64,000 bases of DNA from Sthenelais limicola (lineage: Eukaryota; Annelida; Polychaeta; Phyllodocida; Sigalionidae), in contig OW804098.1 in assembly GCA_942159475.1 (NCBI GenBank), forward strand, positions 118,321,374-118,385,373. The letters are read 5' to 3'. This document shows, in pieces, positions 46,075 through 57,169 of the stretch. The notes below the pieces were generated by a model. It was not told where the DNA came from. It was given only the letters and a program-made list of their open reading frames with translations, and searched no databases. A program made the position numbers and the translations under genes. The first letter of the stretch is position 1. Each line of letters opens with the position of its first letter.

Positions 46075-46722
46075 TCAATTGTCAATGCGGTTGATGTGCT
46101 TGGCAATTTGACGGGCCCATCTTTTGAGTCCTTCGTCAGTGAGGTGGCATCCGTCTATGTCTAGTTTCCAATAGTGGTTCGTCTTGTATCCCTTGTTATT
46201 GTGGTGGATATGGTCGTGTAGTGGCGGTGTTGCGAAGCCATTCGAGTCGTTCTTTGCTACTATATGCCGGTTAACTTGCAAGATAGTGGCGTCGAGTTGT
46301 GGTTGGGTACCTTCCCTGGCTGCAGGATTCCTGGTATTGTACCAGGAAAGGTCCATACCGGTCTGCGAGCAGAAGATAACGTTGGTACTGAACGGGTATA
46401 CGGTGTGGTCTACTTGGTTCTGCACCCAATCCATGTCTTCAATGAAGACAGAGGAAGCTAGCTCAGCGGTCTGGTGTGCTAGTCGAACTATTCCCTGCTC
46501 CTTTTTTGTGATGGTACACAAACCAGCAGTAAAATAGATTGTGGTTGGCTTGAGGGTAAAAATGTCATTGGCAGCTAGGTGTGTTGACATTTTTAAGGAC
46601 GCTCCAGAGTACGACTTAACAATGGTGTTACAGTACTGGCTGTGAGACAGGTACGGCTGGAGGTAGGGTGCGAGAGATTTCACCCTCGAGTCGCCAATTA
46701 TCATTATAGGTTGTGTTGTCAT
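46075..46722 (-). CDS. Retrotransposon SGNH/GDSL-like hydrolase ORF
   Basis: The 215-residue frame begins about 100 bp after the ORF1 stop. Near the N-terminus, IMIIGDSRVK resembles SGNH block I (G-D-S). Near the C-terminus, DIDGCHLTDEGLKRWA resembles block V (D-x-x-H followed by a helix). YFTAGLCTI sits where the G-x-N block III is expected, but the Asn is not obvious. Esterase domains are known from ORF1 proteins of CR1-like non-LTR elements; here the domain is a separate ORF. Catalytic competence is uncertain. Confidence 0.65.
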   Translation of the reverse strand: MTTQPIMIIGDSRVKSLAPYLQPYLSHSQYCNTIVKSYSGASLKMSTHLAANDIFTLKPTTIYFTAGLCTITKKEQGIVRLAHQTAELASSVFIEDMDWVQNQVDHTVYPFSTNVIFCSQTGMDLSWYNTRNPAAREGTQPQLDATILQVNRHIVAKNDSNGFATPPLHDHIHHNNKGYKTNHYWKLDIDGCHLTDEGLKRWARQIAKHINRIDN

Positions 46723-46822
46723 TTTTGCTTAAGTCAAGTAAGCGATTGGTAGTACGATGAGTAGGTTTGTTGTTAGGCCTGCAAATATATGAGTGACATG
46801 ATATAGTTTATAAGGTTTTTAT

Positions 46823-48685
46823 TTAAGTCGAGAAGTGTTTTTTAAGTTCAGACAGAATCTCGCCGAACTGGTTTTTCCCCGGAATGTGGACCGCCGGGTT
46901 AAAAGTTAGGTCGCCCAGCTTGTGGCCAGTGCCCCACTTCTTATCCGCGGTCATTTCATAGAAATGTTCGTAGTTTGAATCTGTCAACTTCTTACGAAGG
47001 TCATGGTGTTGTTCAAATTTAAACCCTGTTATTTCCTTTAAAGTTTGTCTCTCACCTTTGTACCACTCGGGACCGGGTTCTATCAAGGCAGCTTTCTTTT
47101 TGATTTCGTATGGGTTAGTCAGGGACATAATGTCGGTCGCTAGTTTGGTATTTTTTGGCGTGTCGGATGATAATGCTTTTGCATGTTGAAAAGCCTGTTC
47201 AACAGAACAATATTGGGTATCATTGTACTCGAATTTACAGGGGTAGAAATTAGAGAGATATACTAGGTCGCCTTGAAATCCGATTCCCTTTGTGCCTGGG
47301 AATTCTTTTAGTTTCGCACTCGAGGGCCTAGCTCCGGCTGGCAAGCTTTCTAGGTCATTGACCCCGTAGGTTGCACCTTTATAGATCAATGACGTCATAC
47401 GCACGGTTGGGGGGTTTTCCTTGTCTAGGGCTGCTAGGAGTTTCCCACTCTTCCTGATTTTCGCGCTCTGTTTCTGGAGCGTTTCAGGTACATCGCGGTT
47501 TATCCAGAGATTGGCATTGTTGGCGTTTCGCTTGATTTCAGGTGCTCTACGTAGTATTTTGTCTTTCATTGAAATGTTGAGGAGTGAAACTAGAATGGGG
47601 CGCGGCTTCCTAGGGTTCGGTTTTCCCAGTCTGTATGCAACATCGATATCATCGGCGTCGAAGTTATCAATAGCCGTTCCAAAAAGGTCGGCTAGCTTTT
47701 GGCATAAGTGCTCATTCTGGACCTCTGGGATTCCGTCTACTGTTAGGTTCAGCTTTCTAGTTTTTAAATCCAAGAATTCGCAGCGCTCAGTTACACGATC
47801 GAGTTGTTCTTGCATTTTTTTCCGCTCCTGTTTTGATTGTTCTAACTCTTTTTCAAGTTGGTTCTGCTTGTCTGACATCACATGTGCGTCGCCAATGTCT
47901 TCAAATCCCTGGATGGCAGGCGCGGCTTGCGGCTGTGGTTGGGGAATTTGGGCTATTATGTCATTTTTTAGTTGCGGTTGCACTTTATCTTTAAATAAAT
48001 TGATTAGACTTTTTTCGTCTATTTTTCCTTCTACCTCAGTTACCCTTTTCTGGATAGCTTCAATCTCTCGTTTATTTGATTTCTTGTAGAGTTCAAATCC
48101 GTCGTTTAGGGATTTAATTTCGGCTTTTATTGTGGCTGTCTGTTGGGCCATGGCATTTTCGTTGTGCTTTTTCAAATCATCAAGGTAGGTAGTGAGTGTA
48201 ATAGAATTTTGTTCTTTCATGGAAGTCAAATGGTTATTAAGCATTAACTGCAGGCTTGTTGTATTTGAGTCTTGGTTATTGACTCTAGGGTCATTATTGT
48301 CAGCTGTCAGATCTTTTTCTTGGCCTAATGTTTGCATGGGATCTGGGGCAGTGGCGGTCACTGGGGCAGCCGGTGACTCGCTTTCTTGGCCTTTGTGTGG
48401 GGCGGACATGCTTGGATTGTTACGTTTGTCACGGTCTGGTGCCTCGGCGCCCAGCGACCTTGACCTTGGGTTAGCAAAAGTATTGTTATTATCAATGACA
48501 ATATTCAAAGAATCAGATTTACTATTGCTACGAGATGCTCTTTTGGTATGGGTGGTATCAATATTATGAATGTTTGGCTCACTGAGGGTCCATTTTAGCT
48601 TATTTTGGAGTCGTTGTAGGGCTGGTTTTGCTACCGGCGTCTTTGCGGCGTCCCTGGACAATAATGGAAGTTGTGATGTATTCAT
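46823..48685 (-). CDS. Retrotransposon ORF1 protein with C-terminal NADAR domain
   Basis: This is an intact 620-residue frame. The N-terminal ~130 residues are low-complexity and polar. Coiled-coil segments follow at about 140-230 and 270-320 (for example LEKELEQSKQERKKMQEQL). A region with DVAYRLGKPNPRKPRPILVS and a basic helix at about 330-440 resembles the RRM and C-terminal domain of L1-type ORF1 RNA-binding proteins. Residues 469-620 match the NADAR/YbiA pattern: LSNFYPCKF, SVEQAFQHAKA, a central EWYKGER, LRKKLTDS, ADKKWGTGHKLGD and PGKNQFGEIL. NADAR enzymes act on ADP-ribose-linked substrates, including ADP-ribosylated guanine. Retention of the WG-x-G and GKN-x-hG motifs suggests a functional fold. 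No stop or frameshift is seen. Confidence 0.85.
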   Translation of the reverse strand: MNTSQLPLLSRDAAKTPVAKPALQRLQNKLKWTLSEPNIHNIDTTHTKRASRSNSKSDSLNIVIDNNNTFANPRSRSLGAEAPDRDKRNNPSMSAPHKGQESESPAAPVTATAPDPMQTLGQEKDLTADNNDPRVNNQDSNTTSLQLMLNNHLTSMKEQNSITLTTYLDDLKKHNENAMAQQTATIKAEIKSLNDGFELYKKSNKREIEAIQKRVTEVEGKIDEKSLINLFKDKVQPQLKNDIIAQIPQPQPQAAPAIQGFEDIGDAHVMSDKQNQLEKELEQSKQERKKMQEQLDRVTERCEFLDLKTRKLNLTVDGIPEVQNEHLCQKLADLFGTAIDNFDADDIDVAYRLGKPNPRKPRPILVSLLNISMKDKILRRAPEIKRNANNANLWINRDVPETLQKQSAKIRKSGKLLAALDKENPPTVRMTSLIYKGATYGVNDLESLPAGARPSSAKLKEFPGTKGIGFQGDLVYLSNFYPCKFEYNDTQYCSVEQAFQHAKALSSDTPKNTKLATDIMSLTNPYEIKKKAALIEPGPEWYKGERQTLKEITGFKFEQHHDLRKKLTDSNYEHFYEMTADKKWGTGHKLGDLTFNPAVHIPGKNQFGEILSELKKHFST

Positions 48686-49034
48686 TGACTATTTTTCGGT
48701 TACAATTCCTTTTTGGTATGTCCGATGGTGTCCTCAATTGTTCACAACGTTCTCGACTGTTAGATTATTGTCACACTCCAATATTTAAGTTTGTGGCATA
48801 TTCCAGTAGTTAGTCCTGGGCAATGTTGTAGCTCACCTACTCACATACGTCGGCGACGAGCGGCGCCATATTCGATAACTAACTGGGTATATCTGAGTAT
48901 ATTTGGTATCGCATTGATTTAAAGTATCAGTTCTGTTATGTTAAACTGCATATTGAAGCTGATTTTTGTCTTAAATGTGGGTTATTTGAGAGGATTGGTG
49001 AAAGCGAATTATACATTTTCTGAAAATCTGACCC

Positions 49035-50397
49035 ATACATACGAATCGGCCGCTAGATAACTCATTCAGACAATAGCTAAAAGAGGTGTTGTTGATAGTC
49101 TTTTATTTCCACAAGCTTTCAGGTGTTGTTCCCTTCCTATATTTCTGACAGAACTGAATTTCCGTGCGTCGACTCAAGCTATACCTGTCTGTTCATTAAA
49201 TTGTTAATTATATATTATCCTACTATAATGGGTCAGATCATCAAATGGAACTTAATGGACAACTATACAAAATATATATGATTATTAATGGTTATATGTA
49301 AGAGCACGGCGTCGATAAAACTGTATTATGTATTTATGTTTTTAATTCAACTCCCAAAAACAATGCTTGCACATTGTCAGTGAGTTGGACATGTTTTTAT
49401 TCGTAATGTGAGTATCTGTAAAACCTTGTATCTAAAGATAACTGAGATAGTTTGACGTATTATAGTTTGTTGATGTTTAAATAATTATGTAATATCCGAT
49501 AATAATAACATCTAGAACTATGTAAAACTTTTTGTATCATTTAAATCAGGCTGTCCTGAGAATATTCGTACTATATGTGTGACAATGTTCAAACGTCCTG
49601 AATAAAATACTTTTAAATCAAATCAAATAATATACAATCCGTAGCCCTATGAATTTACTAAATTCTGGTAACTTGCTGACCTATATACCGATTGATTCCA
49701 ACGCATTGAGATTTGCGAATGACATAGAGAACACATTTTCTAAAGGTCTGTACAGATTCAGGGTCAATGTAGGAGTGAATTGCACTGTGGGTAGGCATTG
49801 TGAACATCCCATGCACTATCCAGTGCTTAAAGTCATCAATGTCCACATTCGAACCTCAAGATAAGATGGACTGCCGAAGAAATGTATTGAAATTTATTGC
49901 AAAAAAGGCTGCAGTCTTTATAGCAACGGGGAATCGACGATAGATTGTACCCGAGCATATGGATATTACATCGTTGCATCTACATGTCAGTAAATGTTGG
50001 AAATAAACCAGTGTAGGCCCCCCCCCCCTACACAAAAATAATAAAAAATGTAATAAAAGATATTATACACGCATTTTATATGAGACGTGCTATAAGTGGG
50101 TGCTATAAAAATATTCATATAGGACGTGTCCTATATGAAATGTAGTTGTCTAAAAATAGCTCTGTTGTTATGCTTCGCGGAGCTTTGGCTCTCCGCAGAG
50201 CATGTAAACAAATCCCCGAGATCGGTAATCCACCTGTGATTCTGGTACTATGATTATAGAAATACATAATAAAAACCGTATAATTAAATAGAGCATTAAA
50301 TTCTCTATCCAATGATATATGTTTTATTAATTTAGCTCAAGAAATGGCCACAATATCAACGTTTTAAGTTAACAATATAAATAGGCCTATACTAACG
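49035..50397. other. Intergenic region with a retrotransposon-like tail
   Basis: AATAAAATACTTTTAAATCAAATCAAAT at about 49601-49628 looks like a plus-strand retrotransposon 3' tail. A small palindrome TTCATATAGGACGTGTCCTATATGAA is near 50113-50140. No gene is supported. Confidence 0.45.
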
Positions 50398-50450
50398 AGG
50401 CTGTCAGCGGGGCTGTCAGTGGGGCTGTCAGCGGGGCAGCGGGGCTCTCT
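50398..50450. repeat. GGGGCTGTCAGC short tandem repeat
   Basis: Four imperfect copies of a 12-bp unit, GGGGCTGTCAGC, end in GGGGCAGCGGGGCTC. Confidence 0.7.
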
Positions 50451-50530
50451 GTGCTTCTTTAATATTTTTTCACTGATATTTGATGACATATGATCAAATT
50501 TCATGCACATAATTATAATAAATATAAAAT

Positions 50531-50657
50531 GGAACTCGCCGGCAATATTCGAAAATATATAGGACTTGATTCATCCACATAAGCACTCTGCCTATGGCAT
50601 CGTGCTTATGTGGACGAATCTCGTCCTATAAATTTTTGATTATTGCCGGCTCGTCCC
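50531..50657. repeat. Hairpin element (CCACATAAGCAC stem)
   Basis: Arms pair from GGAACTCGCCGGCAATA to ATTGCCGGCTCGTCC. The inner stem is CATCCACATAAGCAC with GTGCTTATGTGGACG. The right arm again includes GAATCTCGTCC, like the other hairpins. Confidence 0.7.
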
Positions 50658-50787
50658 ATTCTCTCTATGTAGGTGTTTCTCCGCTGCCTGTTGCCAGCAC
50701 TCTCACCGTGTCTTTACATTACATAGGAGAACACATAAATCCATACAGTATTAATCCCTGTTATGAACTATATAAGTAGCCTTATAT

Positions 50788-51041
50788 GGGTCAGATTTTC
50801 AGAAAATGTACAATTTGCAGCTGTACACATTTAGTAAAGTTTGCTAATTTAGGCTGTAATTTGGTCATACTAGGTAAATTCGAGTATATTTGGCATTGCA
50901 TTGACTCTAGCAATCTGTTTGGTTAGGTTAAACTGTATTTTAAACTTTATTTTCGAAATTTGGGTTATTTCAGAAGATTGACCTATATATATACCGATTG
51001 ATTCCAACAGTTAAATTGTACATTTTCTGAAAATCTGACCT
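50788..51041. mobile_element. GGGTCAG-family TIR miniature element
   Basis: It starts GGGTCAGATTTTCAGAAAAT and ends TCTGAAAATCTGACCT. ATAT lies at 50784-50787 and 51042-51045. A short segment containing ATACCGATTGATTCCAAC interrupts the right part; the same string occurs at 49687. Confidence 0.78.
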
Positions 51042-51555
51042 ATATACTGTTGTCACCGTTTCTGTTATCTACTGATTTGTTGAATAAACTGAATGCCATT
51101 CTTGTGTTTGTCTCAGCTGGCTTCCTCTATTCGTCTGATATTTTAGTGTAGGTGTGAGTAACTTGTTATCATCAATTTATATTAATATTTCGGGGGGTTT
51201 GGGGGAACAAATAATAAGAGGCTATATCCTTCTTGGTGTGGGGATCACACCACCCAAGGGCTCTGTGGATTTAATGTTACTGACTTGAGTTGGTTGGGGA
51301 TGAATGCCCAGCAGGGCTGCACAAATAGCGGTTATCTCTCCGAAGAATAACAATGTAAAGTACTTTGAGCGACCTTGCTTCCTTTATTAATCAATGTTGT
51401 TCTTATATATTAGGAGCTCTACTACCAACCCTGCCTGGGCACCAACTGCCCTTACCCCATATCCCACCCTTATTTATAGTCCCTCCCCCCATGGTCCCGT
51501 CTCCACTCACAGTGTGGAACCCTAGTGCCCCGAGCGGGCGACAAACATACCATAT

Positions 51556-51790
51556 GGGTCAGATCGTCAGAAAATGTACAATTCGCCTTCACTAATCCTC
51601 GCAAATAACCCACATTTAAGACAATAATCAGGTTCAAAATACAGTTCAACATGACCAGACAGATTGTTTGAATCAAGGTAATATTAAATATACTCAGATA
51701 AACCTAGTATTGACGATTTTTCGGTCTAGTTTAGCCGAATTTCCTAAATGTGTTGATCTGCAAATTGTGCATTTTCTGAAAATCTGACTC
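51556..51790. mobile_element. GGGTCAG-family TIR miniature element
   Basis: It starts GGGTCAGATCGTCAGAAAAT and ends TCTGAAAATCTGACTC. The ATAT duplication is at 51552-51555 and 51791-51794. Confidence 0.8.
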
Positions 51791-51794
51791 ATAT

Positions 51795-52790
51795 ACATCA
51801 TTCATCCACCGCTCCCTGATCCCTCTACTACAATAGATACAGTACAAGTTCCTCAAATATAACATAACCCTCTATCAGGACCCTCTACCGTGCAAGAGGT
51901 GATGCTGGAAAAGGAATGCCTAAAGGAGGACTAATTCATGTTGAAGTGCACAAATGCTGAAACAGTTAGAATCATATTTAATATATAGTTATACAATATT
52001 AGAGTTAATGTTCCACTCGTTCAAATACAGTTTAAATTGAATTCGCATTTACAATGTGGACATTTATAAATCGCAACCAATCACATGACAGTTTACACTA
52101 GTTATGGTTTCCATGACGACACAATTTCCATAGATTCAGTTATCATATATTAACGGCCTGAAAAGAGGAACAACGTTGTCCTATTAATAAATCGGAAAAA
52201 CTATATCATAGACAATCCTATACAATTACACATTTTTGATATACCTACAAAGTCATACAATCATATTCATTCCCTGAAGAAGGGCAATTCAGTCCAAAAT
52301 GTCGAAATCACTAAACACCAACTTTCATCTCTATGTGTTTCTTCAGAATAAAACATCATAAATGAAATCCATAGAAGTCTGGTGGTGAAGTAAAACTCTT
52401 ATTATTAATTAAAATAATTCTTTTCTAAATTCATAAAGTGTTCATAAATGTATGGAGAAGAGAAACATTACATTTGGGGTGAATAGGAATATACATGTCA
52501 TTTCACAGTAAATACTTCTAATATACATATTATAAGGCAATACTCAGCATGCATGGTGTGGGCCTTTGGAGAAGATTATACTAAATTAGCTGAGCATATT
52601 AACTAATATTAACTGATAATCAACAGATAATGCACATGAGATAAATTAAAACCTCGTTGAATGTAGGTTTCTTGCTGAACTTGTTTTGTAGTTAGACATA
52701 ATTTCAGATTCATTAGAAACATAATTACTCATATGATTAAATGTTATATTAGGGCATTTATCTTGCTACAGCACCTTGAAAGTAAGATAA
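51795..52790. other. Region downstream of gene A, no gene seen
   Basis: AT-rich sequence beyond the gene A stop. No clear minus-strand AATAAA was found in the first 450 bp. No ORF of note is present. Confidence 0.4.
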
Positions 52791-55700
52791 TTATAATATC
52801 TGACACTTTACACACATTAGATCAGGTGGTGCACTAACTTCCTTGCCATTAGGAGAGAACCACTTACATGTTTTTAGTGACACCCTCTTATCAATGTTCT
52901 TACACAGGGAGGAATGTGTTTCTGCCACATCCTTAACAAGTTTTGCCCATTGTAACTTGATATCTATTCCCTTCTTTTTAATCTCCAACAGTTTCATCTT
53001 AACACAGTCTGACAGCAGATCAGATACCAAAATATAACCATTTATGACATATGCTTGGGTAATATGCTTGGCACAGAGTAAGTCATGTGAGGAGCACATC
53101 ACCTGTAATACAGGCATTACACTCAAATGCCTGTCCTCATTAAGTATGTCGGTGGGAATCTTGGCCTCAGCAAGAACAAGCACTAAAGTCTTGCATGGAG
53201 GAATGTTGTGTAAAATATTCTCATAGTGTTGTAAGGAGAATTTCTCCACAGGAAGAGTAGCAGTGGATGAATCTCCTGCCTCAGTCCTCAGGTACAACCT
53301 GAGCTCTTCATGCTGAGTGTGTAGTGGTGCATGAGGACCTGACCTCCACTGATGTAAGACCTCTGCCATATCACTCGGACACTGGGCTCTAATCACATAG
53401 CTAGTAGGCCCAATTAGCTCTACATGTCCATACCGGTCTGTACCCTGTATGTGGTATCGGTTGAACTCGTCTCCCTCTAGGGTAAACCACCTACATTTAT
53501 TTAGTACAAATCTTGCATTTATATTCTCCCACAGGGAGGAATCTGATGCTGTCACATCCATGACAATCTTTGTCCTTTCTAAAATAGGTTTTATTCCTGC
53601 CCTTTTAATCTCAACCGGCTTCTTCTTCATACAGTCTGACAGCAGTTCAGATACCAAGAGGTGACCATTTAGAATACGGAGCCGGCTAACATGCTTGCTA
53701 CGCAACACCTCATGTGAAGAGCAGATAGCATGTACAAAAGGCAGTACACTCAAATGTCTCTTCTCCCTAAGTATGTCACTGGGAATCTTGGCCTCAGCAA
53801 GATCCAGCGCTAAAGTCTTGCATGGAGGAATGTGATGTAAAATGTTCTCATAGTGCTGTAAGGAGAATTTCTCCGCAGGAAGAGTAGCAGTGGATGAATC
53901 TCCTGCCTCAGTCATCAGCTCCAACCTGAGCTCCTTATACAGAGTGTCTAGTGGTGCATGAGGACCCGACCTCCACTGATGTAAGACCTCTGCCATATCA
54001 CCCGGACACTGGGCTCTAATCTCATAGCTAGTAGGCCCAGTTGGCTCTACATATCCATACCTGTCTGTATGCTGTATGTGGTATCGGTTGAACTCTTCTC
54101 CCTCTGGGGTAAACCACCTACATTTTTTTAGTGCAAATCTTGCATTTATATTCTCCCACAGGGCGGAACCTGTTGCTGTCACATCCATGACAATCTTTGT
54201 CCTTTCTAAAATAGGTTTTATTCCTTCCCTTTTAATCTCAACCGGCTTCTTCTTTATACAGTCTGACAGCAGTTCAGATACCAAGAGGTGACCATTTAGA
54301 ATACGGAGGCGGCTAACATGCTTGCTACGCAACACCTCATGTGAAGAGCAGATAGCATGTACAAAAGGCAGTACACTCATATGGCACTTCTCACTATGTA
54401 TGTCACTGGGAATCTTGGCCTCAGCAAGATCCAGCGCTAAAGTCTTGCATGGAGGAATGTGATGTAAAATGTTCTCATAGTGCTGTAAGGAGAATTTCTC
54501 CACAGGAAGAGTAGCAGTGGATGAATCTCCTGCCTCAGTCATCAGCTCCAACCTGAGCTCCTTATACAAAGTGTTTAGTGGTGCATGAGGACCCAACCTC
54601 CACTGATGTAAGACCTCTGCCATATCACCTGGACACTGGGCTCTAATCACATAGCTAGTAGGCCCAATTAGCTTTACATGTCCATACCGGTCTGTCCCTT
54701 GTATGTGGTATCGGTTGAACTCTTCCCCCTCTGGGGTAAACCATCTACATTCATTTTGTGCAAATCTTGCATTTATATTCTCCCACAGGGAGGATTCTGA
54801 TGCTGTCACATCCATGACAATCTTTGTCCATTGTAAAGTAGGTTTTATTCCTTCCCTTTTAATCTCAACTGGCTCGTTCTTCATACGGTCTGACAGCAGT
54901 TCAGATACTAAGAGGTAACCATTTAGAATACCGAGTTGGCTCACATGCTTGCTATGCAACACCTCATGTGAAGAGCAGAGAGCATGTAATAAAGGTATTA
55001 CACTCATATGGCACTTCTCACTAGGTATGTCACTGGGAATCTTGGCCTCAGCAAGATCCAGCGCTAAAGTCTTGCATGGAGGAATGTTGTGTAAAATGGT
55101 CTCATAGTGTTGTAAAGAGAATCTCTCTACAGGAAAAGTAGCAGTGGACGAATCTCCTACCTCAGTCATCAGCTCCAACCTGAGCTCCTCATGCTGAGTG
55201 TGTAGTGGTGCATGAGGACCTGACCTCCACTGATGTAAGACCTCTGCCATATCACCCGGACACTGGGCTCTAATCACATAGCTAGTAGGCCCAATTAGCT
55301 TTACATGTCCATACCGGTCTGTACCCTGTATGTGGTATCGGTTGAACTCTTCCCCCTCTGGGGTAAACCATCTACATTCATTTTGTGCAAATCTTGCATT
55401 TATATTCTCCCACAGGGAGGAATTTGATGCTGTCACATCCATGACAATCTTTGTCCTTTCTAAAATAGGTTTTATTCCTTCCCTTTTAATCTCAACTAGC
55501 TTCTTCTTCATACGGTCTGACAGCAGTTCAGATACCAACAGGAAACCATGTACAATACCGAGTTTGCTCACATGCTTGCTATGCAACACCTCATGTGAAG
55601 AGCAGATAGCATGTACAAAAGGCAGTACACTCAAATGGCTCTCCTCACTAAGTATGTCACTGGGAATCTTGGCCTCAGCAAGATCCAGCGCTAAAGTCTT

Positions 55701-57169
55701 GCATGGAGGGATGTGATGTAAAATGTTCTCATAGTCCTGTAAGGAGAATTTCTCCGCAGGAAGAGTAGCAGTGGATGAATCTCCTACCTCAGTCATCAGG
55801 GACAACCTGAGCAACTCATACAGAGTGTTAAGTGGTGCATGAGGGCCTGACCTCCACAGCTGTAAGACTTCCGCCATATCACCCGGACACTGGGCTCTAA
55901 TCTCACAGCTAGTAGGCCCAATTAGCTCTACATATCCATACCTGTCTGTACCCTCTATGTGGTATCGGTTGAACTCTTCTCCCTCTGGGGTAAACCAACT
56001 ACATATATTTAGTGCAAACGTTGCATTCATATTCTCCCACAGGGCGGAACCTGTTGCTGTCACATCCATGACAATCTTTGTCCCATATAAATTAGGTTTT
56101 ATTCCTTCCTTTTTAATCTCAACCAGCTTCTTCTTCATACAGTCTGACAGCAGTTCAGATACCAAGAGGTGACCATGTAGAATACTGAGTTGGCTGACAT
56201 GCTTGCTACACAACACCTCATGTGAAGAGCAGATAGCATGCAACAAAGGCATTACACTCGTATGGCTCTTCTCACTAAGCTTGTCAATGGGAATCTTGGC
56301 CTCACCAAGAACCAGCCGTAAAACCTTGCATTGAGGAATGTGGTGTAAAATGTTTTCATATTGCTTTAAGGAGAATTTCTCTTCAAGAAGAGTAGCAGTG
56401 GATGAATCTCCTCCCTCACTCATTAGCTTCAAAGTGAGTTTCTCATGCTGAGTGTCTAGTGGTGTATGAGGACCTGACCTCCACTGCAGTAAGACCTCTG
56501 CCATATCACCTGGACACTGGGCTCTAATCATATAGCTTGTAGGCCCAGTTGGCTCTACATATCCAGATCTGTCTGTACCTTGTATGTGGTATTTCCTGAA
56601 CTCTTCTCCCTCTAGAGTAAACCACCTAGGTTCAATTAGTGCAAACCTTGCATTTATATTCTCCCACAGGGAGGTGTCCATTGCTGTCACATCCATGACA
56701 ATCTTTGTCCATTGTAAAATAGGTTTTATTCCTTCCCTTTTAATCTCAACCAGCTTCTTCTTCATACGGTCTGACCGCAGTTCAGATACCAACAGGTAAC
56801 CATGTACAATACCGAGCTGGCTCACATGCTTGCTACGCAACACCTCATGTAAAGAGCAGATAGCATTTACAAAAGGCAGTACACTGAAATGGCTCTTCTC
56901 ACTAAGTATGTCACTGGGAATCTTGGCCTCAGCAAGAACCAGCTGTAAAATCTTGCATTGTGGAATGTTGTGTAAAATGCTTTCATATTGCTTTAAGGAG
57001 AATTTCTCTACAGGAAGAGTAAGAGTGGATGAATCTCCTGCCTCAGTCATCAGCTCCAACCTGAGCTCCTCATGCTGAGTGTCTAGTGGTGCATGAGGAC
57101 CTGATCTCCACTGATGTAAAACCTCTGCCATATCACCCGGACACTGTGCTCTAATCTTGTCTTCCTCGT
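52791..57169 (-). CDS. Gene A exon 5: seven tandem 209-residue repeats
   Basis: A 4379-nt terminal exon follows CATTTTTAG. It encodes seven units at a constant 627-bp spacing; equivalent positions fall at 53449, 54076, 54703, 55330, 55957 and 56584. Each unit carries CRWFTPEGEEFNRYHIQGTD, then RAQCPGDMAEVLHQWRSGPH, PVEKFSLQHYENILHHIP, an LAEAKIPSD block, HAICSSHEVL, GHLLVSELLSD, EIKREGIKP, TKIVMDVTA and LWENINARF. The first unit enters at the CPGDM motif and the last ends in a diverged cap with CKWFSPNGKE. The fold is unknown to me. The constant spacing with scattered substitutions implies recent duplication or gene conversion. Confidence 0.85.

Larger units (their letters stand above)
41898..48884 (-). 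mobile_element. Near full-length non-LTR retrotransposon (CR1/L2/Jockey-like) with NADAR and SGNH ORFs
   Basis: The element reads on the minus strand. It encodes ORF1 (48685-46823), an SGNH-like ORF (46722-46075) and a broken endonuclease-reverse transcriptase (about 45140-42178). The 3' end is AATAAA followed by tandem TTCTA pentamers (41898-41920), typical of CR1/L2-like elements. It is flanked by GGGTATA at 41891-41897 and 48885-48891, the likely target-site duplication. Both flanks are the two halves of one interrupted TIR element. The length is about 6990 bp. The 5' end is inferred from where the host element resumes. Confidence 0.85.
41790..49034. mobile_element. GGGTCAG-family TIR element split by the retrotransposon
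   Basis: The left half (41790-41897) begins GGGTCAGATTGTCAGAAAAT. The right half (48885-49034) ends TCTGAAAATCTGACCC. Together they make one ~250-bp family member interrupted by the retrotransposon. Flanks are ATAT on the left and ATAC on the right, a 4-bp duplication with one difference. Confidence 0.75.

Noticed and set aside
47421..48569. Long plus-strand frames opposite retrotransposon ORF1
   Set aside because: They are Ser/Phe-rich shadows of the ORF1 protein on the other strand.
46823..48685. NADAR region as a captured host gene exon
   Set aside because: It is in frame with the ORF1 coiled coil, has no intron, and lies inside the mapped retrotransposon ends.
52843..57078. Repeated plus-strand frames of about 71 codons at 627-bp spacing
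   Set aside because: They are antisense shadows of the tandem repeat exon of gene A; their period equals the repeat unit and they have no start or domain support.
52791..57169. Repeat as LRR, ankyrin, TPR, WD40 or MORN
   Set aside because: The unit is 209 residues and lacks the short periodic motifs of those families.
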